DNA of 64,000 nt. Origin: Streptomyces griseochromogenes (GTDB taxonomy: Bacteria; Actinomycetota; Actinomycetes; Streptomycetales; Streptomycetaceae). A model generated the notes under the pieces. The model saw nothing but the letters and a program-made list of their open reading frames with translations, was not told the DNA's origin and did not search any database. Positions within the stretch are counted from its first letter, which is position 1. The number at the start of each line of letters is the position of its first letter. The stretch covers positions 5,704,001-5,768,000 of the forward strand of contig NZ_CP016279.1 of the NCBI RefSeq assembly GCF_001542625.1, in the 5' to 3' direction. Below, piece by piece: positions 34,109-43,128 of the stretch. Position numbers and translations under genes: made by a program.

Positions 34109-34429
34109 ATGCTTCCCGACGACATGCGACCGAACGACGTGCGACCGCGCTCGACCCATCGGACGTGGTGGAAGGCACCTCTCGTGGCCTCCCTGCTCGG
34201 CCTTACGTTACTCGTGCTGGAGTACAACTGGTTCCGGTCCCAGGACGGCGTCGGCGCCTTCGGTGGAATCATCTACTGGTCGGTCGGTCTGGTCGCCCTC
34301 TCCTGGGCGCTGCCCCACCGCCGGTCCCTGCGAACTCCACGCGCGCTGGTCGCCGGCGCCGGACTCGGGTGCGTGCTGCTTCCGATGTTGTTCGCACTGG
34401 CGCTCGACGCGGCCCTGACCGGGAGCTGA
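34109..34429 (+). CDS. Small membrane protein
   Basis: A 106-residue protein with three hydrophobic segments (APLVASLLGLTLLVLEYNW, GIIYWSVGLVALSWALP, ALVAGAGLGCVLLPMLFALA) and a basic N-terminus. Family not recognised. The ATG at 34109 has no strong ribosome site; a second ATG lies five codons in (MRPNDVRP). Confidence 0.6.
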   Translation: MLPDDMRPNDVRPRSTHRTWWKAPLVASLLGLTLLVLEYNWFRSQDGVGAFGGIIYWSVGLVALSWALPHRRSLRTPRALVAGAGLGCVLLPMLFALALDAALTGS

Positions 34430-34820
34430 CGAGGCCGGGCGCGGCCCCCCAGCCGGCACGGCGTTGTTCACCGCGATGGAGTCGACCGCACGGGCGGCGG
34501 AACGGATGCCCCGGGATCCGTCCGCACATGGGCTGTGGCGGCAGGATCCTGGGACCCTGCAGCGGGCAGGCGAACTCGTGAACCCTATGGACAGGCTTGG
34601 AGGGGGCTGGGCGCTAGGGCTGGCGCCCGGCCCCCTTGGACGCGGTTGTTGTCGCGACCGGGCCTCGGCCTGATGGATGCCGCATGCCGTCAATCGACGC
34701 TTCCGATCGTCTCTCCGTGATGGGGCCCAGCCGGGACCCGTGTCGCGATATAGCGTTAGTCTTCTACTCGCGCCGCTGCCCGCGTCGCGCGGAGACGTTC
34801 GACAGGACCAGGACGGAAGC
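34430..34820. other. Intergenic, nothing recognised
   Basis: About 390 bases between two plus-strand genes. No coding pattern. It should contain the promoter of the DUF1707 gene. Confidence 0.3.
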
Positions 34821-35453
34821 ATGTCGGGAGAGATCTCGCCCACCGGGAAGGGCTCCGGCCCCGGCTCGTCGCCTGAGCTGCGCGCCTCTCATGCGGACCG
34901 GGACCGGGTGGTGGATGTGCTGCGTGTCGCGGCGGGGGACGGCCTGCTGACCGCGGACGAGTTGGACGAGCGCTTGGAAGCCGCCTTGTCGGCGCGAACC
35001 GTGAGCGAACTGGCTGCGCTCACCGCTGACCTGCCGCCCGTATCGGCTACGGGTGGCGTGACTGGAGCCGAGGTCAAGGACGTAGTCCGGATCGAACAGG
35101 TCCACAGCGGCGCGGTCGAGCGCGTGGGACGCTGGGTGGTGCCGCGGAGGCTGGAGCTCGCGGTGACGTACTGCGGGGTGACGCTTGACTTCACTGATGC
35201 CGTGATCACGCACGACACCTTGCGGATCAACGTGAGCATGACGGGGAAGACCCTGACGCTGGTCACCAGGCCGGGCATCGTGGTCGACACTGATGGTCTG
35301 CAGCTGGTACACAGCAGGATCAAGCACCGTCAGGCTCCGACGAATCCTGCTACACCGGTCGCTCTGCGAGTGGAGCTGGTCGGTCAGAAGGCCCACGGCC
35401 GCGTGGTGGTGCGGCCCCCGCGTCGGACGTTTGTGCAGTGGCTGCTGCGCTAG
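34821..35453 (+). CDS. DUF1707 domain protein
   Basis: A 210-residue cytoplasmic protein. Residues 20-75 are a DUF1707 (SHOCT-like) domain: ELRASHADRDRVVDVLRVAA, GDGLLTADELDERLEAALSA and RTVSELAALTADLP. The remaining 120 residues are beta-rich (LELAVTYCGVTLDFTDAVIT, then TLRINVSMTGKTLTLVTRPG), similar to the C-terminal beta-helical domain of LiaF/DUF4097 proteins. Such proteins are frequent in Streptomyces and linked to envelope stress by analogy only. The ATG at 34821 has GGACGGA upstream. Confidence 0.8.
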   Translation: MSGEISPTGKGSGPGSSPELRASHADRDRVVDVLRVAAGDGLLTADELDERLEAALSARTVSELAALTADLPPVSATGGVTGAEVKDVVRIEQVHSGAVERVGRWVVPRRLELAVTYCGVTLDFTDAVITHDTLRINVSMTGKTLTLVTRPGIVVDTDGLQLVHSRIKHRQAPTNPATPVALRVELVGQKAHGRVVVRPPRRTFVQWLLR

Positions 35454-35589
35454 GTCCAGGCCGGTCCGCGCCCAGCCCACCGCCCCGGGAGCGTCCCCGG
35501 TCTGAAGTGAAAGGTGGCTGCTGCTTGCGGCGACGTGCACGGCCAACGGGGAGGTCACCGGAGGTGCGGGCTGGGGCACGTATCGAATC

Positions 35590-36656
35590 GTGATCAATCT
35601 GCGGGATTGGCCCTCGTAATGGAGGCCGACCCAGTAGATCGTCCTGCGTGACGCGAGTGCAACTGACCAACAACGAGTGGGAGTTCATCGGGCCATATCT
35701 GCCAATCGGTGAGTACGGCCCGTATCCCGAGCACCTACGCCAGCAGTTCGAGGGCGTGATCTGGCGGTTCAAGACCGGCGCGCAGTGGCGGGAGATGCCG
35801 CAGGAGTTCGGCGCATGGTCGACGGTCTCCAACCGCTTCCGGCAGTGGCGTGACGCCGGCGTGTTCGAGGTCCTTCTGGAGAGCCTGATCGCGGAAGCCT
35901 CGAAGCGGGGCCAGGTGGATCTGTCGCTGGTCAGCATCGACTCAACCACTGCACGTGCTCACCACGACGCCGCCGGGATGCACATGAGCAAGGACGTGCT
36001 CACCGCCCTGGAGAAGGCTGCCGCCGAGGAGGGAAAGGCCAGGTCAAAGGGGGCGGCCCGGAAGAACAAAACGGGCAGGACGCCGAAGCCGATCCCGTGA
36101 GGGAGGAACGACGACGCGTCCGGCGTCGCCGAAAGCTCCGTCTGAAGGCTGCCCTCCTGGGACGCTCGCGAGGCGGGCAGACCAGCAAGGTCCACCTCGC
36201 CGCTGACCGCAAGTGCCGCCCGCTGGCATTCGTCCTGACCGCCGGACAGGCGGCCGACAGCCCACAGTTCATCCCAGTACTGAAGAAGATCCGGGTCCGT
36301 GGGCCCGTCGGCCGCCCCCGCACCAGACCCGACGCCGTCGCCGGGGACAAGGCCTACTCGTCCCGCGGAAACCGCGCCCACCTGCGCAAACGCGGCATCA
36401 AACCCGTCATACCAGAGAAGGTGGACCAGGCCGCCAACCGGAAGAAGAAGGGCTCCCGAGGCGGCCGACCCGTCGGCCACGACGCTGACCTCTACAAGGA
36501 GAGGAACACCGTCGAGCGCCTGATCAACAAGCTCAAGGCCTGGCGAGGCATCGCCACTAGGTACGACAAGACCCCGGACAGCTACCTCGCCGGCCTCCAC
36601 TTACGCGCCTCGATGATCTGGATCAAAGACCTCACCCGAGGCGCCCCTTGATCACA
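35590..36656 (+). mobile_element. IS5-type element, apparently intact
   Basis: About 1.07 kb, bounded by GTGATCAA at the left and TTGATCAC at the right (8-base inverted ends, weak beyond). It contains the two overlapping transposase frames. No target duplication identified with confidence. Confidence 0.65.
35648..36651 (+). CDS. IS5 transposase, two frames (-1 frameshift)
   Basis: The first frame (35648-36100) carries the HTH-like start MTRVQLTNNEWEFIGPYLPI, the DUF4096 part (WREMPQEFGAWSTVSNRFRQ) and the first catalytic Asp in SLVSIDSTTARAHHDA. The second (36097-36651) has LLGRSRGGQTSKVHLAADRK, the second Asp in DAVAGDKAYSSRGNR and the Glu in YKERNTVERLINKLKA, ending DLTRGAP. The frames overlap by 4 bases and differ by -1, the arrangement of IS5 elements that make the full enzyme by programmed -1 frameshifting. 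An A-rich run (AACAAAAC) at 36065-36073 is a possible slippery site. Catalytic triad complete. Confidence 0.8.
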
Positions 36657-36669
36657 GCCCTGTCATGCT

Positions 36670-37080
36670 CTACGGGCGGGCGTAAGGCCGAGTCATGACC
36701 TCCATATTGTGACCGTCCGGGTCGTCGAAGTAGGCGCCGCGACCACCGAACAGATCGTTTACCCGGCCGGGATCGGTGTGGCCAGGGTCCGCATAGTAAG
36801 TGACCCCGACCACCTCCAGCCGGGCGATCACGGTGTCGAACTGCTCGTCAGGCACGAGGAAGGCGTAGTGCTGCGACTGGATCGGCTCGTCCCTCTTCTC
36901 GCAGTAGTCGAGCGTCACGCCATTGCCGAGGTCAACTGGCAGGAACGGCCCAAACGGTGCGCCGACTTTCAGGCCCAGGATCGCGGCGATGAACTCGGCG
37001 GACAAGTAGCGGTCGCTCGCGTAGACAGCCGTGTGGTTCAGCTGGACGCCGGCATGTGGGTACGGATGGTTGTAGGACAT
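36670..37080 (-). CDS. VOC family protein
   Basis: A 136-residue glyoxalase/bleomycin-resistance-fold protein. Module 1 has VQLNHTAVYASDRYLSAEFI (His as a likely metal ligand) and FLPVDLGNGVTLDYCEKRD. Module 2 has QSQHYAFLVPDEQFDTVIAR (His), GGRGAYFDDPDGHNMEVMTR (Glu) and a short tail. The complete His/His/Glu set suggests a metal-dependent dioxygenase or lyase. ATG at 37080 chosen on the first strand. It has no partner genes; its 3' side touches the IS5 element. Confidence 0.85.
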   Translation of the reverse strand: MSYNHPYPHAGVQLNHTAVYASDRYLSAEFIAAILGLKVGAPFGPFLPVDLGNGVTLDYCEKRDEPIQSQHYAFLVPDEQFDTVIARLEVVGVTYYADPGHTDPGRVNDLFGGRGAYFDDPDGHNMEVMTRPYARP

Positions 37081-37157
37081 CAGTGGTGGGTCTCCGGTCT
37101 TGGGATCCGTTTGAAAGGCGCCGTACGCAGGCGCCGGGAGCAAAGACGCGGAGAAGG

Positions 37158-37178
37158 AGGCGGGCCTCTGGCCCGCCT
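37158..37178. terminator. Hairpin terminator
   Basis: Perfect stem AGGCGGGCC/GGCCCGCCT with a TCT loop, between the XRE pseudogene and the VOC gene, both on the minus strand. Confidence 0.65.
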
Positions 37179-37339
37179 CGGGCTCACGCCGAGGCCGGGA
37201 AACTCACTCGTGCATGGCTCAAGGCCGACCCGGCAGTCACGCTACCGACCCTAGTGATCACCGCAGGCGAGGGCAACACCGTTCCTCGGCCGTGCTCCGG
37301 CCGCAGATCGAACCGCTGTCTTTGGTGATCACGACTCAA

Positions 37340-37860
37340 TACGTGCCCTAGGGGGAGCGCTCGGGCGAAGTGCTGCGCGGCGCGCCTGTCGTGGCCGGAG
37401 TCGTGGGCCATCCATCCGGCCATCTCGGTCAGCGCGGCTGCTGCGGCGAAGACCTGCGAGCCGCTGCCGAGGTCGACCAGCCGGGGCACCACCCTGCCCG
37501 ACAGGTGCCGGACGACGGCCCCGTACAACCGGCCGCCGCCGGTCTGCCGGTCAGCGCTGCGGAAGTGGTCCATGGCCACCAGGTCGTCACCGTCCGGCGG
37601 CGGATGGTCGGCCCGCTGATGCTCGGCAGTTGCCGGCGCAGGCTCCCACGACTGGCGAGCCAGCCCCAGCAGATGACCGGGGATGTGGAAGGCGTCGGCG
37701 ATCTGCTCGAACAGCGTCAGCTTCTCTACTGGCTCTTGCCGTTCATGTAGTCGTACAGGCGACCCTGCGTGATGTCGACGGCTGCAGCGATACGCCGCGT
37801 ACTGACGCCGCGCGCATTGAGCATGCGGAACACCGCGCCCATGTCCCCTGAGTAGCGGTG
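37340..37860 (-). pseudogene. XRE-type regulator, frameshifted and truncated
   Basis: Minus strand: VFRMLNARGVSTRRIAAAVD, ITQGRLYDYMNGKS (HTH), a stop or shift near 37735, then EKLTLFEQIADAFHIPGHLL, GLARQSWEPAP and a helical part ending with EMAGWMAHDSGHDRRAAQHF (first TPR-like repeat). The usual protein continues for about 250 more residues. Here it degenerates near 37345. Confidence 0.65.
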
Positions 37861-37886
37861 AGTCGATGCTATGCCCAACGGCCTTG

Positions 37887-37911
37887 AGGTGACTCCGGGT
37901 TGGAGTCACCT
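37887..37911. promoter_or_regulatory. Perfect dyad, MerR-type operator candidate
   Basis: AGGTGACTCC-GGGTT-GGAGTCACCT, 10-base arms, inside CTTGAGG. It resembles operators of MerR-family activators, with the dyad lying between promoter boxes. Neither a MerR gene nor an intact target is next to it. Confidence 0.45.
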
Positions 37912-38071
37912 TCTGGAGTCTCCCCAGCCCCTGGCGTCGTCGTTGACTGTCTGTCAGCCGCCAAGGGGGTGTACCCGTGAACGCCCCCTCGTGGCCGTCC
38001 CGCCAGCGTGCTTCTCCCCCGAGGTATCGCGGACGAGACATCCCCCAACCGCCCCGACCAAGGCGTTGACG

Positions 38072-38511
38072 ATGACCATGACCGACGAGCAGGTGAGACC
38101 CGGCCGGCAGCACCCCCACCAAAGCGTCACCCTCGCGAACCTCGCGAACGAGGCCGCAACCGTTCCGGTAGCGCGTCAGATAGTCGTGAGGCATGCGGCA
38201 CGTGGGGCATGGGCGTCGACGCCGCGGAGACCGGCGCACTCCTGATGTCCGAACTCGTCACCAACGCAGTGCGGCACGGTCACTCTCACAGCGTCCGCGT
38301 GATCGCCGAGCAGCGCCGACCCGACCGCCTTCGCGTCGCCGTGGTCGACAAGTCCCGCCGCATGCCCGAGATGCACCACGCCAAGCCGGAGGCCTTCGGC
38401 GGCCGGGGCCTGCTCTTGGTCGACCTTATTTCCGACCGATGGGGAACCGACCTCCTTCCGTGGGGGAAACGGGTCTGGGCTGAGATCGTGATCAAGGCGG
38501 CCGACCAGTGA
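38072..38511 (+). pseudogene. HATPase_c anti-sigma-like protein, one frameshift
   Basis: A small ATP-binding protein of the RsbW/SpoIIAB-like group common in Streptomyces. The first part, from the ATG at 38072, reads MTMTDEQVRPGRQHPHQSVT and EAATVPVARQIV. Near 38190 the frame shifts by one base to ACGTWGMGVDAAETGALLMS, followed by the N box ELVTNAVRHGHSHSVR, the G1 box VAVVDKSRRMP and the G2 box GGRGLLLVDLISDRWG. Everything downstream of the shift is intact. The stop overlaps the next gene (GTGA). Alternatively the shift is a sequencing error. Confidence 0.75.
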
Positions 38512-38568
38512 CCGGCCGCCACCGCCTGCCCGAGCCGGACGGGGTGACCGCCGGTGCGAGCCTCTTAG

Positions 38569-39419
38569 AGGTCATCTCATTTGGGGTGTTCGATAGGCTC
38601 CAGATGTGGGGATCGTTGAGCGGCTTGTGCCGGATGAGCTGTGGGAGTTGTTCCAGCGAGTGGTTCCGGAGGCGCCGAGTCGGCCTCAGGGTGGTGGCCG
38701 GCGCCGGCACGGCGACCGGGAGGTGTTGGCTGCGATCGTGTTCGTGGCCACGTCGGGCTGCACGTGGCAGCAACTGCCGTCCGCCTCGTTCGGGCTTTCA
38801 GGGCCCACGGCTCACCGGCGCTTCGCCGAGTGGTCGAAGGCCCGGGTGTGGGCGAAGCTCCATCGCCTGGTCCTCGACGAACTCGGCTCTCGCGGTGAAC
38901 TGGACTGGTCTCGCTGCGCGATCGACTCGGTGAACATGCGAGCCCTGAAAAAGGGGACCTGACAGGTCCGAATCCGGTGGATCGCGGCAAGTACGGTTCA
39001 AAGATCCACTTGATCACCGAGCGTACCGGGCTGCCCCTGTCCGTCGGGATATCCGGTGCCAACCTGCACGACAGCCAGGCCCTCGAACCGCTCGTGCGAG
39101 GCATCCCACCCATTCGCTCCCGGCGCGGACCGCGCCGACGACGGCCCGCCAAACTCCACGGCGACAAAGGCTACGACTACAACCACCTGCGCCGATGGTT
39201 ACGCAGCCGCGGCATCCGACATCGCATCGCCCGCAAAGGCATCGAGCCCTCCACACGGCTGGGCCGCCACCGCTGGACGATCGAACGCACCATGGCCTGG
39301 CTCGCCGGATGCCGCCGCCTCCACCGCCGCTACGAACGCAAAGCCGAACACTTCCTGGCCTTCACCAGCATCGCCTGCACCCTCATCTGCTACCGCAGAC
39401 TCACCAAATGAGATGACTT
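38569..39419 (+). mobile_element. IS5-type element with CTTAG target duplication
   Basis: 851 bases. Inverted ends AGGTCATCTCATTTGG (left) and AAGTCATCTCATTTGG (right, reverse complement) differ at one base. CTTAG is present at both 38564-38568 and 39420-39424. The complete ends, short duplication and near-intact transposase point to a recent insertion. Confidence 0.88.
38606..39411 (+). CDS. IS5 transposase, two frames (-1 frameshift)
   Basis: The first frame (38606-38962) is MGIVERLVPDELWELFQRVV to the first Asp in SRCAIDSVNMRALKKGT. The second frame (38977-39411) carries RGKYGSKIHLITERTGLPLS, the second Asp in KLHGDKGYDYNHLRRW, and the Glu in RHRWTIERTMAWLAGCRRLH, ending YRRLTK. The run GAAAAAGGGG at the end of frame 1 is a classical -1 slippery site (AAA AAG). 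Shifting there continues as GDLTGPNPVDRGKYGSK, so a full-length enzyme is expected. Confidence 0.85.
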
Positions 39420-39774
39420 CTTAGGCGCCGTCGTCGTCGGCTTCGGGCTGGTGGCGTCGATCGTGACCAGCGAGGCCCGGACTGCCCCAGCACTCACCGC
39501 GTACTCCGTCCCACACGCCGAGCTGCCTGCAACAGTCCTCACCGCGGTCCACGTGGACACGCAGCACACCTGCTGCTGTGGCCCACGGGCCACCTCATGA
39601 TCCCCGCCCCGGGGCCGGTCGCCACGCCCCGCACCCGGCCACCGGGGTGGAAGCAACCCTCGCGCGGTGCACCCGCCGCACAAGCGCGGGCCTGGTCCCC
39701 GCCCCTCGTCGGGGACCACCAAGCCGCCCGCCCAATCCCCTGAGGCGGGGGCCCCCGATGCGCCCGGCCGGGCC

Positions 39775-39805
39775 CCTCGCCATCTGGAATCACCAGAGGG
39801 CGAGG
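39775..39805. terminator. Hairpin upstream of 39843 gene
   Basis: CCTCGCCATCTGG pairs with CCAGAGGGCGAGG with one mismatch and a 5-base loop. It is either the terminator of the interrupted unit before it or an attenuator of the gene after it. Confidence 0.5.
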
Positions 39806-39842
39806 GACACCGTTGGATCACCTGCGAGACGAAGGAGACTCA

Positions 39843-40128
39843 TGCAGCAGCCCTTAACGTCAGCCGAACTCATGACCACCAGCAGCGGCGTGACCCTGGT
39901 GGACGTCGCCACCGGATCACAGGCGTGGACCGAACCGGCCGGGGACGGCTGGACCGTTCACCAACACGGCCCCCTCGCTCTGTGGGGTCCGTGGAAGACG
40001 CCCTCATCACCTGGCAGAGTGCAGGCTCGCCCGCGCTGTCCGGCCTCGGCCTGACCGTGGACACCGACGGCACACAACGCGTCTGGCTCGGAGACCCCGA
40101 CGGCCCCTCCTGGAACCTGCCGGTCTGA
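39843..40128 (+). pseudogene. Methyltransferase C-terminal-like gene, one frameshift
   Basis: From an ATG with AAGGAGA 4 bases upstream: [49 protein letters not shown] one-base shift near 39985 then leads to [20 protein letters not shown] and [20 protein letters not shown] to the stop. This block resembles the C-terminal part of protein-isoaspartate-type methyltransferases of Streptomyces RiPP systems (FxLD or ATP-grasp type), whose catalytic half is absent here. The good ribosome site suggests it could have been expressed as a stand-alone piece. Confidence 0.5.
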
Positions 40129-40199
40129 CCCCGAACACACGCAACGCAGCCCCTCCTGGGGCGGGCGCTTCTGCTTCACACTGGCGGCTCCCTTACTGC

Positions 40200-40475
40200 T
40201 GCGTTCCACCCGGTCGCCGTCGCGGTCGGCGGCGAGCGCCGCGAACGCCTCGCCGGTCTCCCGCACGCGCCAACCCCCACAGTCCTCCAGGACCTGCGGG
40301 AGGTTCCAGTCGTAGAGGGTGACGGCGGGAGTGACACCGGCGGCCAGCAGGTCGTCGATGAGGCGGTCGTAGTAGTCCAGGCCCTTGGTGCATGGGCGCC
40401 CTCGATCTGGCAGGCGGACGTGGCCGCGCCTCAGAGGAAGCCGACGGGCAGCGCCGGGAAGGGGGCGCTGCTCAC
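40200..40475 (-). pseudogene. GH1 beta-glucosidase, 5' remnant
   Basis: The GTG at 40475 overlaps the GH3 stop. It reads [14 protein letters not shown], a TGA where the family has Trp (FLWGAATSAYQIEGA), then [13 protein letters not shown] deletion and shift lead to [20 protein letters not shown] and [20 protein letters not shown]. The catalytic acid (NEP) and nucleophile (ENG) regions are missing. Confidence 0.7.
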
Positions 40476-42042
40476 CGGGCATCGTCCTCGCTCCGCGGGG
40501 CAGGCGCGCCGTCTCCCGCGAGTGCGTCATCCGGTGCGGTGAAGCGGAAGGAAGCCAGCCGGAAGTCGCCGTTCAGGGTGAGCCGCAGATCGTGGTGGCC
40601 TTCGGCAGGTGGCGCCGTCTCGGCGCTGACGGTCGTCCAGGTGTGGCGGTCGCCGGTGACCGGTACGGCGGTCTCCGCGACGAGGTGGTCTCCTGCCCGC
40701 ACCTCCAGCCGCGCCTCACCCGGTCCGGCGGTCTCGCGCGACCTCGGCCTCGAAGCGGGCGGCACCGGACAGGTCCGCGGCGCGGAACAGCAGGGTCGCG
40801 GGGTGAGCGGGATCCGCCGGGGCGACGGCATCGCCCCGGGCACGGGTGGCGTCGACCAGGCTGACGTCCGTGTAGTCGTCGAAGTCGGCGGCCAGGGTAC
40901 GCCGGCTCACCAGTGCCCGAGGTGCGGCCTGGGTACCGCTGACGGTGAGCGGCGCGCTGAGGACGATGTCCGCGGCAGAGCGGGCGAGGAGCACCTCATA
41001 GCGGCCGGGATCGACGGTGAAGGCGCCCGTGGCGACGTCCCAGTGCGCCATCCGTTCGGATGGCAGACGGAAGGTCACCTCCCCGCTGTGCCCTGGTTCG
41101 AGCCGCACCTTGCGGAAGTCCGCGAGCCGGAGCCGGGGGCCTCGTAGCGGGTGCCGACCGCACGGACGTAGAGCTGGACCACCTCGCTCCCGGACCGGGT
41201 GCCCGTGTTGGCCAGGGTCACTGAGACGTCCACTGCGCCCTCCTGGACCAAGACCGGGCTGAACAGCCGCAGGTCGCGGTAGGTGAAGTCGGCGTACGAC
41301 AGGCCGTGTCCGAAGGGGTACAGGGGTGCGGACCGGTGGTACTGGTACGTCCAGCCCGCCTTGATGATGTCGTAGTCGAGCGGGTGCGGCAGTGAGTCCT
41401 CGCCCCGGTACCAGGTCTGCGGCAGCCGGCCGGCGGGGTCGGCCGCGCCGAGCAGGACTGCGGCCAGGGCCCGGCCCGTCTCCTGTCCGCCGTGGGAGGT
41501 CCACAGCACGGCCGACAGATGGGCGTCGGCCCAGTCGACGGCGTAGGGGTAACTGCTCATGACGACCAGCGCGGTCTCCGGGCGGACCGCGGCGACCGCG
41601 CGCAGCAGCGCCTCCTGGGTCTCGGGCAGGCCGATCCCGGTAGGCCGTGGCCGACGAGCAGCTGGTGGGCGGCGGCCGGGGCGCCCCGTCCCTCCCGCAC
41701 GCCGGGCGCGTGCCGGCCTTCGACGTCCGCTGGTCGACCCCGCCGAGGCCACTCCGCTCCCCGATGTCCCCGTCGTGGTCGGCGACGAGGAGCTCGCGGG
41801 CGGCCTCCCACAGCGTGCGGTCGGCGACGGCGCCGGTGAAGAGCGCCTCCACCAGTGCCGAGCGGCGCGCCTGACGTCGCGGGGTCGGCTACGCGGAGCT
41901 GGACGAGCGCAGCGCAGCGCCGCCACGCTGCTACGGGCCCGAGGGTGTACGGCCGGGAGACCGGGTCGCTCTGAGCCACGTGCGTGTGCTTGGGCCTGCC
42001 GAGGGTCGCGAACGCCGCGGTCGCCTCGATGGTCGCCGTCAC
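40472..42042 (-). pseudogene. GH3 beta-glucosidase-like, frameshifted
   Basis: Minus-strand pieces in three frames. From the 5' side, a damaged middle part reads GLPETQEALLRAVAAVRPET, SSYPYAVDWADAHLSAVLWT and SHGGQETGRALAAVLLGAAD. The fibronectin-III part follows (YPFGHGLSYADFTYRDLRLF; VSVTLANTGTRSGSEVVQLY). Then come a frameshift near 41150, LADFRKVRLEPGHSGEVTFR, another near 40735, and a CBM6-like end (HTWTTVSAETAPPAEGHHDL). The N-terminal TIM barrel with the catalytic Asp is absent. It formed an operon with the GH1 gene. Confidence 0.7.
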
Positions 42043-42189
42043 TGACCGCCGGCGTCCGTAGTACCCCGGTACTACCCGCCCGGCACTGTTCAGCCCCCGG
42101 TACCACCGGATCAGGGAGATCGCGGACTTAGCGTCGAGGAGGAGGCGTCAGGCGTGCCGGACGCCGCACCCCGAGAGAGAGAAACGCGA

Positions 42190-43128
42190 ATGATCGACGC
42201 ACAGCAGCTCACCAAGAGGTACGGGGAGAAGACCGCCGTCGACGGTCTGGACTTCGCCGTGAAGCCGGGCACGGTGACCGGCTTCCTGGGGCCCAACGGT
42301 GCGGGCAAGTCCACGACGATGCGCATGATCGTTGGTCTGGACGCGCCGACGAGCGGCTCCGTCACGGTGAACGGGCAGCGCTATGCCTGGCACCAGGCGC
42401 CGTTGCAGGAGGTGGGGGCGCTGCTGGAGGCGAAGTCGATCCACCCGGGCCGCTCGGCCTACAACCACCTGCGGGCGCTCGCGCTGACCCATGGCATTCC
42501 GCGTCGTCGGGTCGACGAGGTCATCGAACTGGCCGGTCTCGGCAGCGTCGCGAAGAAGCGGGCCGGTGCCTTCTCCCTCGGCATGGGCCAGCGACTCGGC
42601 ATAGCGGCCGCGCTGCTCGGCGATCCGCAGACCGTGATGCTGGACGAGCCTGTCAACGGACTGGACCCGGAGGGCGTCCTCTGGATCCGGAACCTGCTCA
42701 CCTCCCTCGCGGCCGAGGGGCGCACGGTGTTCGTCTCCTCGCATCTGATGAGCGAGGTGGCCCTGGTGGCGGATCACCTGATCGTCGTCGGGCGTGGCCG
42801 GCTGCTGGCCGACACGACCGTGCAGGACCTGGTCCGCGAGGCGGGCGGCGACACCGTGAAGGTCGCGACGGACGACCCCGCGCGGCTGCGGGACGCCCTG
42901 GCCGGGCCGGACGTGGAGATCACCGGCCGCATCGGCTCCGAGGAACTGCAGGTGACCGGGATGTCCGCCCGCGAGATCGGGCTGAAGGCGGCCGAGCACG
43001 GGATCCCTCTGTTCGAACTGACCACGAAGGCGGTGTCGCTGGAGGAGGCCTTCATGGAACTGACCAGGGACGCCGTGGAATACCACGGCTCCACGACCGG
43101 CATCGAGACCTCCGGGAGCGCGGCATGA
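42190..43128 (+). CDS. ABC transporter ATP-binding protein
   Basis: A 312-residue drug/lantibiotic-type ATPase. Walker A is FLGPNGAGKSTTMRMIVGLD, the Q-loop lies near LLEAKSIHPGRSAYNHLRAL, the signature is FSLGMGQRLGIAAALLGDP, Walker B is TVMLDEPVNGLDPEG, and the H-loop is VFVSSHLMSE. A C-terminal regulatory extension ends in a short disordered tail. ATG at 42190 chosen because the ATPase domain starts at once. It overlaps the permease gene by 4 bases and leads an operon with a kinase/regulator pair, which suggests an exporter induced by envelope stress or an antibiotic. Confidence 0.92.
   Translation: MIDAQQLTKRYGEKTAVDGLDFAVKPGTVTGFLGPNGAGKSTTMRMIVGLDAPTSGSVTVNGQRYAWHQAPLQEVGALLEAKSIHPGRSAYNHLRALALTHGIPRRRVDEVIELAGLGSVAKKRAGAFSLGMGQRLGIAAALLGDPQTVMLDEPVNGLDPEGVLWIRNLLTSLAAEGRTVFVSSHLMSEVALVADHLIVVGRGRLLADTTVQDLVREAGGDTVKVATDDPARLRDALAGPDVEITGRIGSEELQVTGMSAREIGLKAAEHGIPLFELTTKAVSLEEAFMELTRDAVEYHGSTTGIETSGSAA

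Larger units (their letters stand above)
38508..39600 (+). pseudogene. Small membrane protein gene split by an IS
   Basis: Removing 38569-39419 and one CTTAG copy restores a single frame from the GTG at 38508 (overlapping the previous stop) to the TGA at 39598. The protein would have about 79 residues: VTGRHRLPEPDGVTAGASLL, then GAVVVGFGLVASIVTSEA as one transmembrane helix, and a short extracellular end with CCCGPRATS. The coupling to the ATPase-like gene suggests a two-gene unit. Family not recognised. Confidence 0.65.
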
